A DNA stretch of 12,398 bases from an uncultured Bacteroidota bacterium (GCA_946479615.1 CAMLGR010000138.1:1-12398); one strand, 5' to 3'; positions 1 to 6,653 are shown, counted from the stretch's first letter. The notes: generated from the sequence alone by a model not told the origin. Numbers and translations: made by a program.

Positions 1-8
1 AATACGAA

Positions 9-114
9 GTATACAGTATCCGGTATTGAGTACTTAGTCAGAGTGGTTGAGATCAAACGGAAGCCGCTGCTGATTATATGTCTTCGTACTAAATACTGTA
101 TACTGAATACTCCT
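9..114. repeat. Heptad-periodic inverted repeat upstream of the LTA-synthase-like gene
   Basis: Two arms face each other across a spacer of roughly 47 nt. The right arm (87-114) divides into four 7-nt units beginning tact: tactaaa, tactgta, tactgaa, tactcct. The left arm (9-36) divides into units beginning gta in the opposite orientation: gtataca, gtatccg, gtattga, gtactta. Aligned unit by unit as an inverted repeat, the arms differ at about 6 of 28 positions, and gtatacagtat is an exact 11-nt inverted match after shifting by one unit. A short T run (114-118) follows the right arm, so the structure could terminate transcription from a gene lying before the window. The rest of 1-204 shows no gene. 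Confidence 0.6.
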
Positions 115-204
115 TTTTAACTATTAACACAAATCTATTGGGCAAACCATATAAATTCTATTCTTTTGCATTTTCTATTTATCTAAACAGGCAGCAATCC
201 CTCC

Positions 205-2175
205 ATGCTCAAAAGGTATAAAATTCCTAAAACGATTTTATGGGTCATCAGCCTGTTCCTGATCTTTTTATTAATTTTTACATTATTCCGCCTGGCTACT
301 TATCTCGCGTTTAAACCACGGGATTTTTCTTTGGGTGAGCTGTTGCCTTCTTTTTTGATGGGATTGCGGTATGATATGCGCTGGATATCGATCGTATTGT
401 TGCCGATCGTACTCCTCAGTATGTTTCCACGTTTATCGCCGTTTTATTCGGCCCGGAATAAAAAGTGGTGGACATGGTACCTGGCGATCCTTACATTTAT
501 CATCTTCTTTTTCTTCGCTGCTGATTTTGGTAATTTTTCTTATAACCAAACACGTCTCGATGCCGGCGCTATGAATTTTGTGGAAGATCCCCGCATATCC
601 TGGCAGATGATGTGGCAAACCTACCCGATGATCTGGATGATACTGGGATTGCTGGTCACGGTATGGTTTTTTCGCTGGATGTATCATAAAAGTCACTGGC
701 GGGTGATCAACCAGACCGACGGACTGGGAATCCCTTATCGCCGCAAGCATTTTATTATTACTGCGATCGTACTGGCAGTTTTTATCTATGGTACTTTATC
801 ATGGCCGCCATTGAGCCGCAAGGATAGTTTCCGTTTCCGTGATAGTTTTAAATCCTTTTTAGCGATCAATCCTTTACAGAATTTCTTTACAACGCTTCGT
901 TTCCGTCACCCGGAGTATAATGAACAAAAAGCAAGAGCTGCCTTCCCATTGATGAAAGAATGGATGCAATGGCCGCAGCAGAATGATTTTTCTTATCAAC
1001 GGTTGATATCGCCGGGTAGCAGCGCTATTGAAAGCCGTCCGAATATCGTACTGGTGATGTGTGAATCGTTCAGTATGTATAAAAGCAGCATGAGCGGCAA
1101 CCCGATGAACACAACGCCTTTTTTTGATTCGTTATCGAGAAACGGAATCTTTTTTAATCGTTGTTTCTCCCCTCATTTTTCTACTGCACGTGGATTGTTT
1201 GCCATTGTAACAGGTATACCGGATGCCCAGATGTTCCGGTTTTCCACGCGTAACCCGCTGGCTTTGTCGCAGCATACCATCATTAATAATTTTGAAGGGT
1301 ATGATAAACATTATTTTCTGGGCGGTAATCCCGAGTTCAATAATTTCAAAGGACTGTTGACCAATATCAACGACCTGCAGATGCATACAGAGGGTAGTTT
1401 TAAATCACCCAGGATCAATGTATGGGGCATCAGTGATAAGAATCTTTTCCTGGAAGCGAATAATGTATTCAAACAGGAGAACAAACCTTTCTTTGCCATT
1501 GTACAGACATCGGATAATCACCGGCCATACATGATACCGGAAGGCGATTCAGATTTTCATCGCATCACGGTAACGGATGAGGAACTGGATAAGTATGGGT
1601 TTGAATCATTGGATGAATTCAATACGTTCCGGTATTCCGATTATTGTTTTAAGACATTTATCAGGGCGGCAGAGAAAGAAGAATATTTCCATAATACCAT
1701 TTTTGTTTTTGTCGGCGATCATGGAGTAGCTGGTAATGCTTCCCAAATGTATCCTTCCGCCTGGACGGATCAGCGCCTGACTGATGAACACGTACCGCTA
1801 TTATTTTATGCTCCTTATTTATTAAAACCACAGCAACACCAGGAAGTAGTGTCGCAGATAGATGTATTGCCAACGATTGCAGGAATGTTGCAACAGCCTT
1901 ATGTCAATACCACGCTGGGTCGCGATCTGCTTGATCCATTCAAGAAAAATAACTTTGCTTTCGTTACCAATACAGCAGGTAAGATTGGTGTGGTGACCGA
2001 TGATTTTTATTTTATTACAAACCTTGATTTTCCTGACGAACAAATGGTTCCCGTCCGTTACAGTGACCGCAGCTATACCAAATCACAACGCGATTCCGTC
2101 CAGCAGCAACTCTCCAAATTCACCTCCGCCTTTTATGAAACTGCGAGGTATATGCTGATGAATAATAAGAAGTGA
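205..2175 (+). CDS. LTA synthase family / sulfatase-fold membrane enzyme (putative phosphoglycerol or phosphoethanolamine transferase)
   Basis: This is a 656-residue inner-membrane protein with five predicted transmembrane helices (about 11-35, 57-75, 89-108, 139-158, 182-200), followed by an alkaline-phosphatase-fold periplasmic domain from about residue 278. Family landmarks are visible. NIVLVMCESFS carries the metal ligand Glu287. FSTARG carries Thr327, the expected nucleophile. WGISDKN lies at 407-413, SDNHRPY at 436-442, the metal site GDHG at 504-507, and DEHVPLLFY supplies His529. Length and architecture match LtaS-type proteins. Gram-negative Bacteroidota are not known for lipoteichoic acid, so the acceptor is probably a glycan, lipid or periplasmic glucan; that part is inference. 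The ATG at 205 follows a region without a Shine-Dalgarno, and helix 1 starts soon after it. The gene converges on the methyltransferase gene and ends just before a perfect hairpin. Confidence 0.85.
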   Translation: MLKRYKIPKTILWVISLFLIFLLIFTLFRLATYLAFKPRDFSLGELLPSFLMGLRYDMRWISIVLLPIVLLSMFPRLSPFYSARNKKWWTWYLAILTFIIFFFFAADFGNFSYNQTRLDAGAMNFVEDPRISWQMMWQTYPMIWMILGLLVTVWFFRWMYHKSHWRVINQTDGLGIPYRRKHFIITAIVLAVFIYGTLSWPPLSRKDSFRFRDSFKSFLAINPLQNFFTTLRFRHPEYNEQKARAAFPLMKEWMQWPQQNDFSYQRLISPGSSAIESRPNIVLVMCESFSMYKSSMSGNPMNTTPFFDSLSRNGIFFNRCFSPHFSTARGLFAIVTGIPDAQMFRFSTRNPLALSQHTIINNFEGYDKHYFLGGNPEFNNFKGLLTNINDLQMHTEGSFKSPRINVWGISDKNLFLEANNVFKQENKPFFAIVQTSDNHRPYMIPEGDSDFHRITVTDEELDKYGFESLDEFNTFRYSDYCFKTFIRAAEKEEYFHNTIFVFVGDHGVAGNASQMYPSAWTDQRLTDEHVPLLFYAPYLLKPQQHQEVVSQIDVLPTIAGMLQQPYVNTTLGRDLLDPFKKNNFAFVTNTAGKIGVVTDDFYFITNLDFPDEQMVPVRYSDRSYTKSQRDSVQQQLSKFTSAFYETARYMLMNNKK

Positions 2176-2177
2176 TG

Positions 2178-2210
2178 TGTTAATTCATAATTCATAATTA
2201 TGAATTAACA
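2178..2210. terminator. Perfect AT-rich hairpin between convergent genes (bidirectional terminator)
   Basis: Arms 2178-2190 (tgttaattcataa) and 2198-2210 are exact reverse complements, giving a 13-bp stem with the 7-nt loop ttcataa. It fills almost all of the 37 bp between the stop codons of the LTA-synthase-like gene (2175) and the methyltransferase gene (2213), so it is placed to end both transcripts. The stem is A/T-dominated and no long T tract follows it. The left arm and loop repeat the 7-nt unit attcata, which links the hairpin to the other heptad repeats in the window. Confidence 0.65.
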
Positions 2211-2212
2211 GC

Positions 2213-3028
2213 CTATGTCAGCGGATCGCTTTTCCTCCCATCGCTATACAATCTCGTAGTGGTTTCTTCCGGTTCGTTGCTTTTTTTACGGGCAATGATG
2301 ATCAGGCGGGGTGCTTTTTTGATATTATAATCGCCTAGTTGATAATCGCCGTACACTTCCTGTACCTGCAACGATTGATAGCTTAGCATATCTGTAAAAT
2401 CCCCGAGAGAAAACTTGGCTACTTTTTCGGTGAAACTGAGTGGTTCTTTAAGAGAAGGATCAGCGATCGTTATTTTTTTATAGAAATGAGCGGCATCATC
2501 CCAGCGATGAATATCGTAGACAGTGTCACCAATTTTTTTGACTTCATTATGCACCAGGTGATCTTCGGCATAATGCATATTGAGATAATCAATCACAAAA
2601 ATACCACCTGGTTTCAGGCTGCCCCCGATGGTGCGGATCGCATCATCATGTTCACGACGGGTCCTGAAATAACCGAAGCTGGTGAAAAAATTGAAGGCAT
2701 AATTGAAATAATTGATCCAGAAAGGCAGGCGCAGATCGTGTACAAAAAAATGCAACCGTTCCGTTTCATCCTTTTTTGCATACGAGATGCTGTCAGGCGA
2801 AAGATCGACCCCGGTTACATCAAATCCCAGTGCAGTAAGTATTTTGCTGTGACGGCCACGGCCGCAGGCTGCATCCAGCATACGGCTGCCATGCGGGGGC
2901 TGTAAACGCCGGACCAGTTTATGAATAAAATCCCTGGCCTCCTGCTCATCCCTTTCAAAATATAATTTGTGATAAAAAGGAGAGCTAAACCATTCCCGGT
3001 ACCAGTCATGTGATAACACATCATTCAT
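2213..3028 (-). CDS. Class I SAM-dependent methyltransferase
   Basis: This is a 271-residue cytosolic Rossmann-fold methyltransferase. Motif I is LDAACGRGRHS at residues 51-61 (SAM-binding glycine loop). Motif II is VTGVDLS at 71-77, with Asp75 expected to contact the SAM ribose. HDLR at 97-100 is the adenine-side acidic motif. A FNFFTSFGYF segment follows at 112-121, and LKPGGIFVIDYLN at 138-150 is the usual post-strand-4 motif. The first 30 residues, rich in aromatic residues (WYREWFSSPFYHKLY), resemble the substrate lid of Methyltransf_25/11-type enzymes of Bacteroidota. The substrate cannot be read from the sequence. The ATG at 3028 is the only reasonable start, because the conserved aromatic N-terminus begins about eight residues later. 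The tail from about residue 248 is polar and probably disordered. The gene stands alone, convergent with the upstream membrane enzyme and divergent from glmM. Confidence 0.85.
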   Translation of the reverse strand: MNDVLSHDWYREWFSSPFYHKLYFERDEQEARDFIHKLVRRLQPPHGSRMLDAACGRGRHSKILTALGFDVTGVDLSPDSISYAKKDETERLHFFVHDLRLPFWINYFNYAFNFFTSFGYFRTRREHDDAIRTIGGSLKPGGIFVIDYLNMHYAEDHLVHNEVKKIGDTVYDIHRWDDAAHFYKKITIADPSLKEPLSFTEKVAKFSLGDFTDMLSYQSLQVQEVYGDYQLGDYNIKKAPRLIIIARKKSNEPEETTTRLYSDGRKSDPLT

Positions 3029-3032
3029 TTAA

Positions 3033-3040
3033 CAAATGTA
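3033..3040 (-). promoter_or_regulatory. Bacteroidota -7 box of the methyltransferase gene
   Basis: On the minus strand 3040-3033 reads TACATTTG, a full match to the Bacteroidota sigma-A -7 consensus TAnnTTTG. Only four bases separate it from the ATG at 3028, so transcription would start at or within a few bases of the start codon, giving a leaderless or nearly leaderless mRNA. I found no convincing -33 TTTG at the expected distance. Confidence 0.35.
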
Positions 3041-3058
3041 AGAAGGTGAGGGGAATCG

Positions 3059-3106
3059 GATTGAGATTTTGAAATTTCCTGGTTTCCCAATTCCAAATTT
3101 CAAAAT
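3059..3106. repeat. Heptad-periodic inverted repeat in the methyltransferase/glmM divergent gap
   Basis: Segments 3066-3077 (attttgaaattt) and 3095-3106 are exact reverse complements of 12 nt around a 17-nt loop. Both arms divide into 7-nt units. The left arm gives gattgag, attttga, aatttcc from 3059. The right arm, read on the minus strand from 3106, gives attttga, aatttgg, aattggg. It lies upstream of both flanking genes, so it cannot be a terminator for either. It could be a mobile or relic repeat, or a regulatory cruciform. Confidence 0.5.
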
Positions 3107-3161
3107 GGCCCTTTAATTTCCCCTTCTGAATGTTATCCTAATAGATTGGGCCAGAATAACG

Positions 3162-3169
3162 TATTTTTG
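3162..3169 (+). promoter_or_regulatory. Possible -7 box of glmM
   Basis: TATTTTTG fits the Bacteroidota -7 consensus TAnnTTTG and lies about 85 bp before the GTG start of glmM. No clear -33 TTTG sits 19-21 bp upstream. The A/T-rich match could be chance. Confidence 0.25.
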
Positions 3170-3253
3170 TCCGATAACTACTCCGCCCAATACCGGAGGC
3201 TGCAACTTCCAATATCCTCCAACCGATAAACCTTAAACTTACAATTTTACAGC

Positions 3254-4633
3254 GTGGCATTGATTAAAAGTATTTCCGGGATCAGAGGAACGATAGGAGG
3301 AGAGCCCGGCAAAAACCTTACTCCCTTAGATGTAGTGAAATTTACCGCAGCATTTGGTACTATTATTTGCGGAAAGAAGAAGACGACGAAGATCGTCCTG
3401 GGCCGTGATGGCAGGATCAGCGGTGGCATGGTGCGCGATCTGGTCGCAAGCACACTGACCGGTCTTGGTATCGATGTGGTCGACCTGGGTCTTTCTACAA
3501 CCCCTACCGTAGAGGTAGCGGTGAAAATGGAAAATGCAGATGGTGGTATTATTCTTACCGCCAGCCATAATCCCAAAGAATGGAATGCCTTAAAACTGCT
3601 GAACGAAGAAGGTGAATTCATTTCTGCCGAAGCCGGTGAAAAAGTACTGGAACTGGCAGAGAAAAATGATTTCAGGTTTGCCCCGGTCGATAAACTGGGT
3701 GCTCTTACTATCGATGATAGTTATATGCAAAAGCATATCGATGCTATTCTGGCTTACCCGCTTGTAAATACAGAAAAAATCACCGCCAGGAATTATAAAG
3801 TAGTTGTTGATGCTATTAATTCCACCGGTGCCACATTTGTACCGGCTTTATTAAAAGCATTGGGTGTAGAAAATGTGATTATATTGAATGGAGAGGTCAA
3901 TGGTAAATTCGCACACAATCCCGAACCATTACCCGATCATCTTACCCAGTTGAGCAATGAAGTGGTCAAGCAAAAAGCTGACCTGGGAATTGCCGTCGAT
4001 CCTGATGTGGACAGGTTATGTTTTGTCTGCGAGGATGGAAGCATGTTTGGTGAAGAATATACACTCGTAGCGGTAGCCGATTATATTTTAAGTAATAAAA
4101 AGGGGAATACGGTTAGTAATATGAGCAGTACCAAGGCCCTCAAAGAAATTACTTTAAAACATGGTGCTGAATATTTCCCTTCTGCTGTTGGTGAAGTGAA
4201 TGTAGTGACTAAAATGAAAGCGGTGAATGCCGTGATCGGTGGCGAAGGCAATGGAGGTATTATCGTTCCTGATTTCCATTATGGCCGTGATGCACTTATC
4301 GGCATTGCATTATTCCTTAGTCACCTGGCCAACCATAAGAATGGGTTGCGTTCTTTCCGTACCCGCTATCCTGATTATTTTATTTCCAAGAATAAAATCG
4401 AACTGGAGAAGGATATCGATGTAAAAGAGGTGTTTGAAAAGATCAGGCAGAAATACCAGAAGAACCCGGTCAATACAGAAGACGGGTTAAAAATAGAATT
4501 TGATAATGATTGGGTGCATCTCCGCACTTCCAATACAGAGCCGATCATCCGCATTTATGCCGAAAGTGATTTTGAATCGAAGGCGAATAATATTGCGACG
4601 AGGTTGATGCAGGATATCAAAGAGTTCTCATAA
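3254..4633 (+). CDS. glmM: Phosphoglucosamine mutase (alpha-D-phosphohexomutase family)
   Basis: This is a 459-residue cytosolic enzyme expected to convert glucosamine-6-phosphate to glucosamine-1-phosphate, the step before UDP-GlcNAc in peptidoglycan and LPS synthesis. The four family sites are present in order. The phosphoserine loop LTASHNP has Ser104. The Mg2+ loop DPDVDR spans 249-254. The sugar-binding loop is GEGNGG at 330-335. The phosphate-binding loop RTSNTEP spans 424-430. The GEGNGG loop, in place of the GEMSGH of proteobacterial GlmM, is the form I associate with the archaeal-like branch used by Bacteroidota. Phosphomannomutase or phosphoglucomutase activity cannot be excluded on sequence alone. 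The start is GTG: the family N-terminus (ALIKSISGIRG) follows at once and the next in-frame Met is residue 59. There is no Shine-Dalgarno. The gene is transcribed alone. Confidence 0.88.
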   Translation: MALIKSISGIRGTIGGEPGKNLTPLDVVKFTAAFGTIICGKKKTTKIVLGRDGRISGGMVRDLVASTLTGLGIDVVDLGLSTTPTVEVAVKMENADGGIILTASHNPKEWNALKLLNEEGEFISAEAGEKVLELAEKNDFRFAPVDKLGALTIDDSYMQKHIDAILAYPLVNTEKITARNYKVVVDAINSTGATFVPALLKALGVENVIILNGEVNGKFAHNPEPLPDHLTQLSNEVVKQKADLGIAVDPDVDRLCFVCEDGSMFGEEYTLVAVADYILSNKKGNTVSNMSSTKALKEITLKHGAEYFPSAVGEVNVVTKMKAVNAVIGGEGNGGIIVPDFHYGRDALIGIALFLSHLANHKNGLRSFRTRYPDYFISKNKIELEKDIDVKEVFEKIRQKYQKNPVNTEDGLKIEFDNDWVHLRTSNTEPIIRIYAESDFESKANNIATRLMQDIKEFS

Positions 4634-4653
4634 AAAATTGGGCAGTTTTTTGT

Positions 4654-4821
4654 TTGAACAGTAGAACACGGATAGAAGTGGATGGATGTTATATTGATTG
4701 CTCCAAATTTTATTGTTTGATTATGATCAGCCCGCGGGTTTAACCGCGGGCGAAAGCATCGTTTACAATAATATCACCATAACATCCGTCCATCCATTTC
4801 TATCCGTGTTCTACTGTTCAA
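4654..4821. repeat. Long inverted repeat with GC-rich palindromic core downstream of glmM
   Basis: The 311-bp gap between glmM and the desulfurase gene is dominated by this element. The outer arms are 4654-4692 and 4779-4821. The first 24 nt of the left arm match the right arm exactly as reverse complement (ttgaacagtagaa and onward). After one mismatch the match resumes through tggatgg and then atgttat, with a 4-nt insertion in the right arm. The centre holds a second hairpin, gcccgcgg (4730-4737) against ccgcgggc (4744-4751) around a 6-nt loop; it is strikingly GC-rich for this A/T-rich gap. The nested symmetry resembles a MITE or REP-type element. Whether copies exist elsewhere cannot be seen here. 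No convincing gene lies inside; the open frame crossing it just reads the palindrome. Confidence 0.75.
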
Positions 4822-4896
4822 CTATAATGATTCCCCCCCGGTCCCCAGCCCGTCAAAAATCCATTTTGAGTGATATGATAAGAACCATCAAATCTT

Positions 4897-4904
4897 TATC
4901 TTTG
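4897..4904 (+). promoter_or_regulatory. -7 promoter box of the cysteine desulfurase gene
   Basis: TATCTTTG is an exact fit to the Bacteroidota -7 consensus TAnnTTTG, about 40 bp before the ATG at 4945. That predicts a short 5' leader of roughly 30 nt. The nearest upstream TTTG (4865-4868) is 28 bp away, farther than the usual 19-21 bp, so the -33 element is not established. Confidence 0.4.
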
Positions 4905-4944
4905 CGCCTCCTGCTGATTAATACTAACGCCTGATAGTCTGAAT

Positions 4945-6069
4945 ATGACCCGAATTTATCTCGATAATGCCGCTACTACGCCGCTGGATAAGGAAGTGCT
5001 GGATACCATGCTGCCTTATATGACTACCCATTTTGGAAATCCATCTTCGATCTATTCTTATGGGCGCGAAACCAGGCTGGCGATCGAGACGGCCAGGAAA
5101 TCCGTGGCCAAACAACTGAATGCTCACCCGGGTGAGATCTTCTTTACAAGCGGGGGTACCGAAAGCAATAATACGGCTATCGTTTCTGCGATCCGTGACC
5201 TGGGTTGTAAACATATTATCACATCACCGGTAGAGCATCATGCCGTACTTCATACCGTAGAACATTATGGTTGTGGGGACGGGGTGACTTCCAGTTTTGT
5301 GAAATTGCTGCCGAATGGCCAGGTAGACCTGAAAGACCTGGAGGCACAGCTTGGCTCGCACAAGGAGCGTTGCCTGGTTTCGCTGATGCATGCGAATAAC
5401 GAAGTAGGGAACCTGCTGCCAATAAAAGCAGTTGGCGAGATCTGCCAGAAATACAATGCGATCTTTCATTCTGACTGTGTGCAAACCGTCGGTCATTACC
5501 CGATTGACCTTCGTAAACTGACCGTACATTTTATTTCAGCTGCTGGTCATAAATTTCATGGACCCAAAGGAGTAGGTATTCTTTATGTTAACGATAATGT
5601 GAAGATCAAGCCCTTTATTTTCGGGGGTGGGCAGGAGCGTAATATGAGAGCGGGTACAGAGAACCTGTATGGTATTGTCGGCTTTGCAAAAGCGCTGGAA
5701 CTGGCCATGTCGAACTATGAAAAGGACAGTGCATATATCCAGTCATTAAAGACGTATATGACGGAAAAACTCCGACAAGAGATAAAAGGTGTGCAATTCA
5801 ATGGGGATGGGCAAAGCAATTTATATACGGTACTTAGTGCTGCTTTTCCTAAAACAGAAAAATCGGAAATGATCCTCTTCAATCTCGATATAAATAACAT
5901 CTGTGTATCGGGCGGCAGCGCTTGTAGCAGCGGCGCCGATATCGGTTCGCATGTAATTCGGGCCATCAACAATAACCCCAATCTTGTTACTGTACGTTTT
6001 TCATTCAGCAAACACAATACAAAGGAAGAAATAGATGTGGTAGTGGAGAAGCTGAAGGAACTGATATAG
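4945..6069 (+). CDS. Cysteine desulfurase (NifS/IscS-like, class V aminotransferase fold)
   Basis: This is a 374-residue PLP enzyme expected to take sulfur from L-cysteine, leaving alanine and a persulfide for Fe-S cluster, thio-tRNA or other sulfur-transfer pathways. The N-terminus IYLDNAATTPLD (4-15) is typical. TSGGTESNN (68-76) binds the PLP phosphate. VEHHAV gives the ring-stacking His98. FHSDCVQ gives Asp177 and Gln180. AAGHKFHGPKG gives the Schiff-base Lys203. RAGTEN lies at 235-240. The catalytic cysteine is Cys327 in SGGSACSSG. The loop carrying Cys327 resembles the NifS/IscS side rather than SufS, but no iscU, nifU or iscA homologue is adjacent, so the sulfur acceptor is unknown. 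There is no Shine-Dalgarno. The stop codon touches a heptad repeat that continues downstream. Confidence 0.9.
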   Translation: MTRIYLDNAATTPLDKEVLDTMLPYMTTHFGNPSSIYSYGRETRLAIETARKSVAKQLNAHPGEIFFTSGGTESNNTAIVSAIRDLGCKHIITSPVEHHAVLHTVEHYGCGDGVTSSFVKLLPNGQVDLKDLEAQLGSHKERCLVSLMHANNEVGNLLPIKAVGEICQKYNAIFHSDCVQTVGHYPIDLRKLTVHFISAAGHKFHGPKGVGILYVNDNVKIKPFIFGGGQERNMRAGTENLYGIVGFAKALELAMSNYEKDSAYIQSLKTYMTEKLRQEIKGVQFNGDGQSNLYTVLSAAFPKTEKSEMILFNLDINNICVSGGSACSSGADIGSHVIRAINNNPNLVTVRFSFSKHNTKEEIDVVVEKLKELI

Positions 6070-6227
6070 TGAATGGTCAGTGGTGAGTGGTGAATAGTCA
6101 ATAGAGAATCATTAGCTTCCCTATCCATAATTTCACGAGGATTGGTACTTTCTTTCAGTACTTCAAATAATATCTGATTTGTAGTTTTTCTGCAATTTCC
6201 ACATCCCATTCACTATTCACCACTCAC
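6069..6227. repeat. Heptad-periodic inverted repeat joining the 3' ends of two convergent genes
   Basis: The left part (6069-6110) reads as six successive 7-nt units: gtgaatg, gtcagtg, gtgagtg, gtgaata, gtcaata, gagaatc. The right part (6207-6227) gives three units in opposite orientation (minus strand gtgagtg, gtgaata, gtgaatg). Segment 6083-6103 pairs with 6207-6227 as a 21-bp inverted repeat with two mismatches, including a 16-nt exact match. The left arm starts on the last base of the desulfurase stop codon, and the right arm contains the stop codon of the pspC-like gene (6224-6226). About 103 nt of non-repetitive DNA separates the arms. Transcripts of either gene could fold this into a 3'-end stem. 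Confidence 0.7.
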
Positions 6228-6445
6228 AAATAATACCACGGGTTTCTCTTCGCAGAACTCATATATCTTTTTACATTTTTCAGGAAAGCCAGCACCATAT
6301 AGATAATAATAGGGGAGCCTACGGTAAGAAGAGAGGTATAGATAAAATACTGGCGGATGCGACTGGTGGCGATTCCCATACGGTTGCCAATGGCAGAACA
6401 AACACCAAAAGCATTCCATTCAACGAAATCCTTGAATCTGTTCAT
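6224..6445 (-). CDS. Small PspC-domain membrane protein
   Basis: This is a 73-residue protein made of one PspC-like domain. FGVCSAIGNRMGI (13-25) is the helix-turn portion with the usual GVC-x-G pattern, IRQYFIYTSL (30-39) follows, and a hydrophobic segment (about 37-55, ending MVLAFLKN) would span or associate with the inner membrane. The tail is basic (KRYMSSAKRNPW). In enterobacteria PspC relays envelope stress to the psp response. Stand-alone small PspC proteins are common in Bacteroidota and their role is less defined. No pspA or pspB homologue is next to it. The ATG at 6445 is preceded by a good promoter candidate only four bases away. The stop codon lies inside a heptad repeat arm. Confidence 0.75.
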   Translation of the reverse strand: MNRFKDFVEWNAFGVCSAIGNRMGIATSRIRQYFIYTSLLTVGSPIIIYMVLAFLKNVKRYMSSAKRNPWYYL

Positions 6446-6449
6446 ATTG

Positions 6450-6480
6450 CTAAATTAAAAAATCCCGGTTAATAGTGCAA
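6450..6480 (-). promoter_or_regulatory. Promoter of the pspC-like gene
   Basis: On the minus strand a TTG (6480-6478) is followed after 20 bp by TAATTTAG (6457-6450). This differs from the Bacteroidota -7 consensus TAnnTTTG at one position and keeps the expected -33/-7 spacing. The -7 box ends four bases before the ATG at 6445, so the mRNA would be leaderless or nearly so. Confidence 0.4.
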
Positions 6481-6486
6481 TAACCA

Positions 6487-6517
6487 TTTTAAAACCGCCT
6501 GAATTTTCGTAAATTTG
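6487..6517 (+). promoter_or_regulatory. Promoter of the aconitase gene
   Basis: TTTT (6487-6490) is followed after 19 bp by TAAATTTG (6510-6517), an exact -7 consensus TAnnTTTG with a near-match -33. It faces away from the pspC promoter at 6450-6480, so the two are divergent within about 70 bp. Transcription from here would give a 5' leader of about 130 nt before the ATG at 6654. I see no riboswitch-like fold in that leader. Confidence 0.4.
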
Positions 6518-6653
6518 CAACACTTTGTAAGGCAATCGTCTATTAGTCAGCAGGTCAAAGAGCGGGAAACGTCAATTCCACCGGACCCATAAGGCTTAAA
6601 TGACCCAATGACCAGGATAACAGGCCCCAATATCTAACCTCAAATTATTGCAC

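Noticed and set aside
4698..4934. 78-residue ORF across the glmM/desulfurase gap
   Set aside because: It is a read through the GC-rich palindrome and the right arm of the inverted repeat; composition and position argue against a gene.
6069..6110. CRISPR-like short repeats
   Set aside because: The units are contiguous 7-mers without spacers, and they vary in sequence; this is a degenerate tandem repeat, not a CRISPR array.
5715..6209. 164-residue minus-strand ORF
   Set aside because: Most of it is antisense to the well-supported cysteine desulfurase gene, and its middle encodes the heptad repeat (a LLTIHHS-type peptide). Only the 33-residue N-terminal part in the spacer was kept as a finding.
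6648..6653. TTG start for aconitase
   Set aside because: It adds only two residues before the ATG at 6654, where the family N-terminus begins; ATG is the simpler start.
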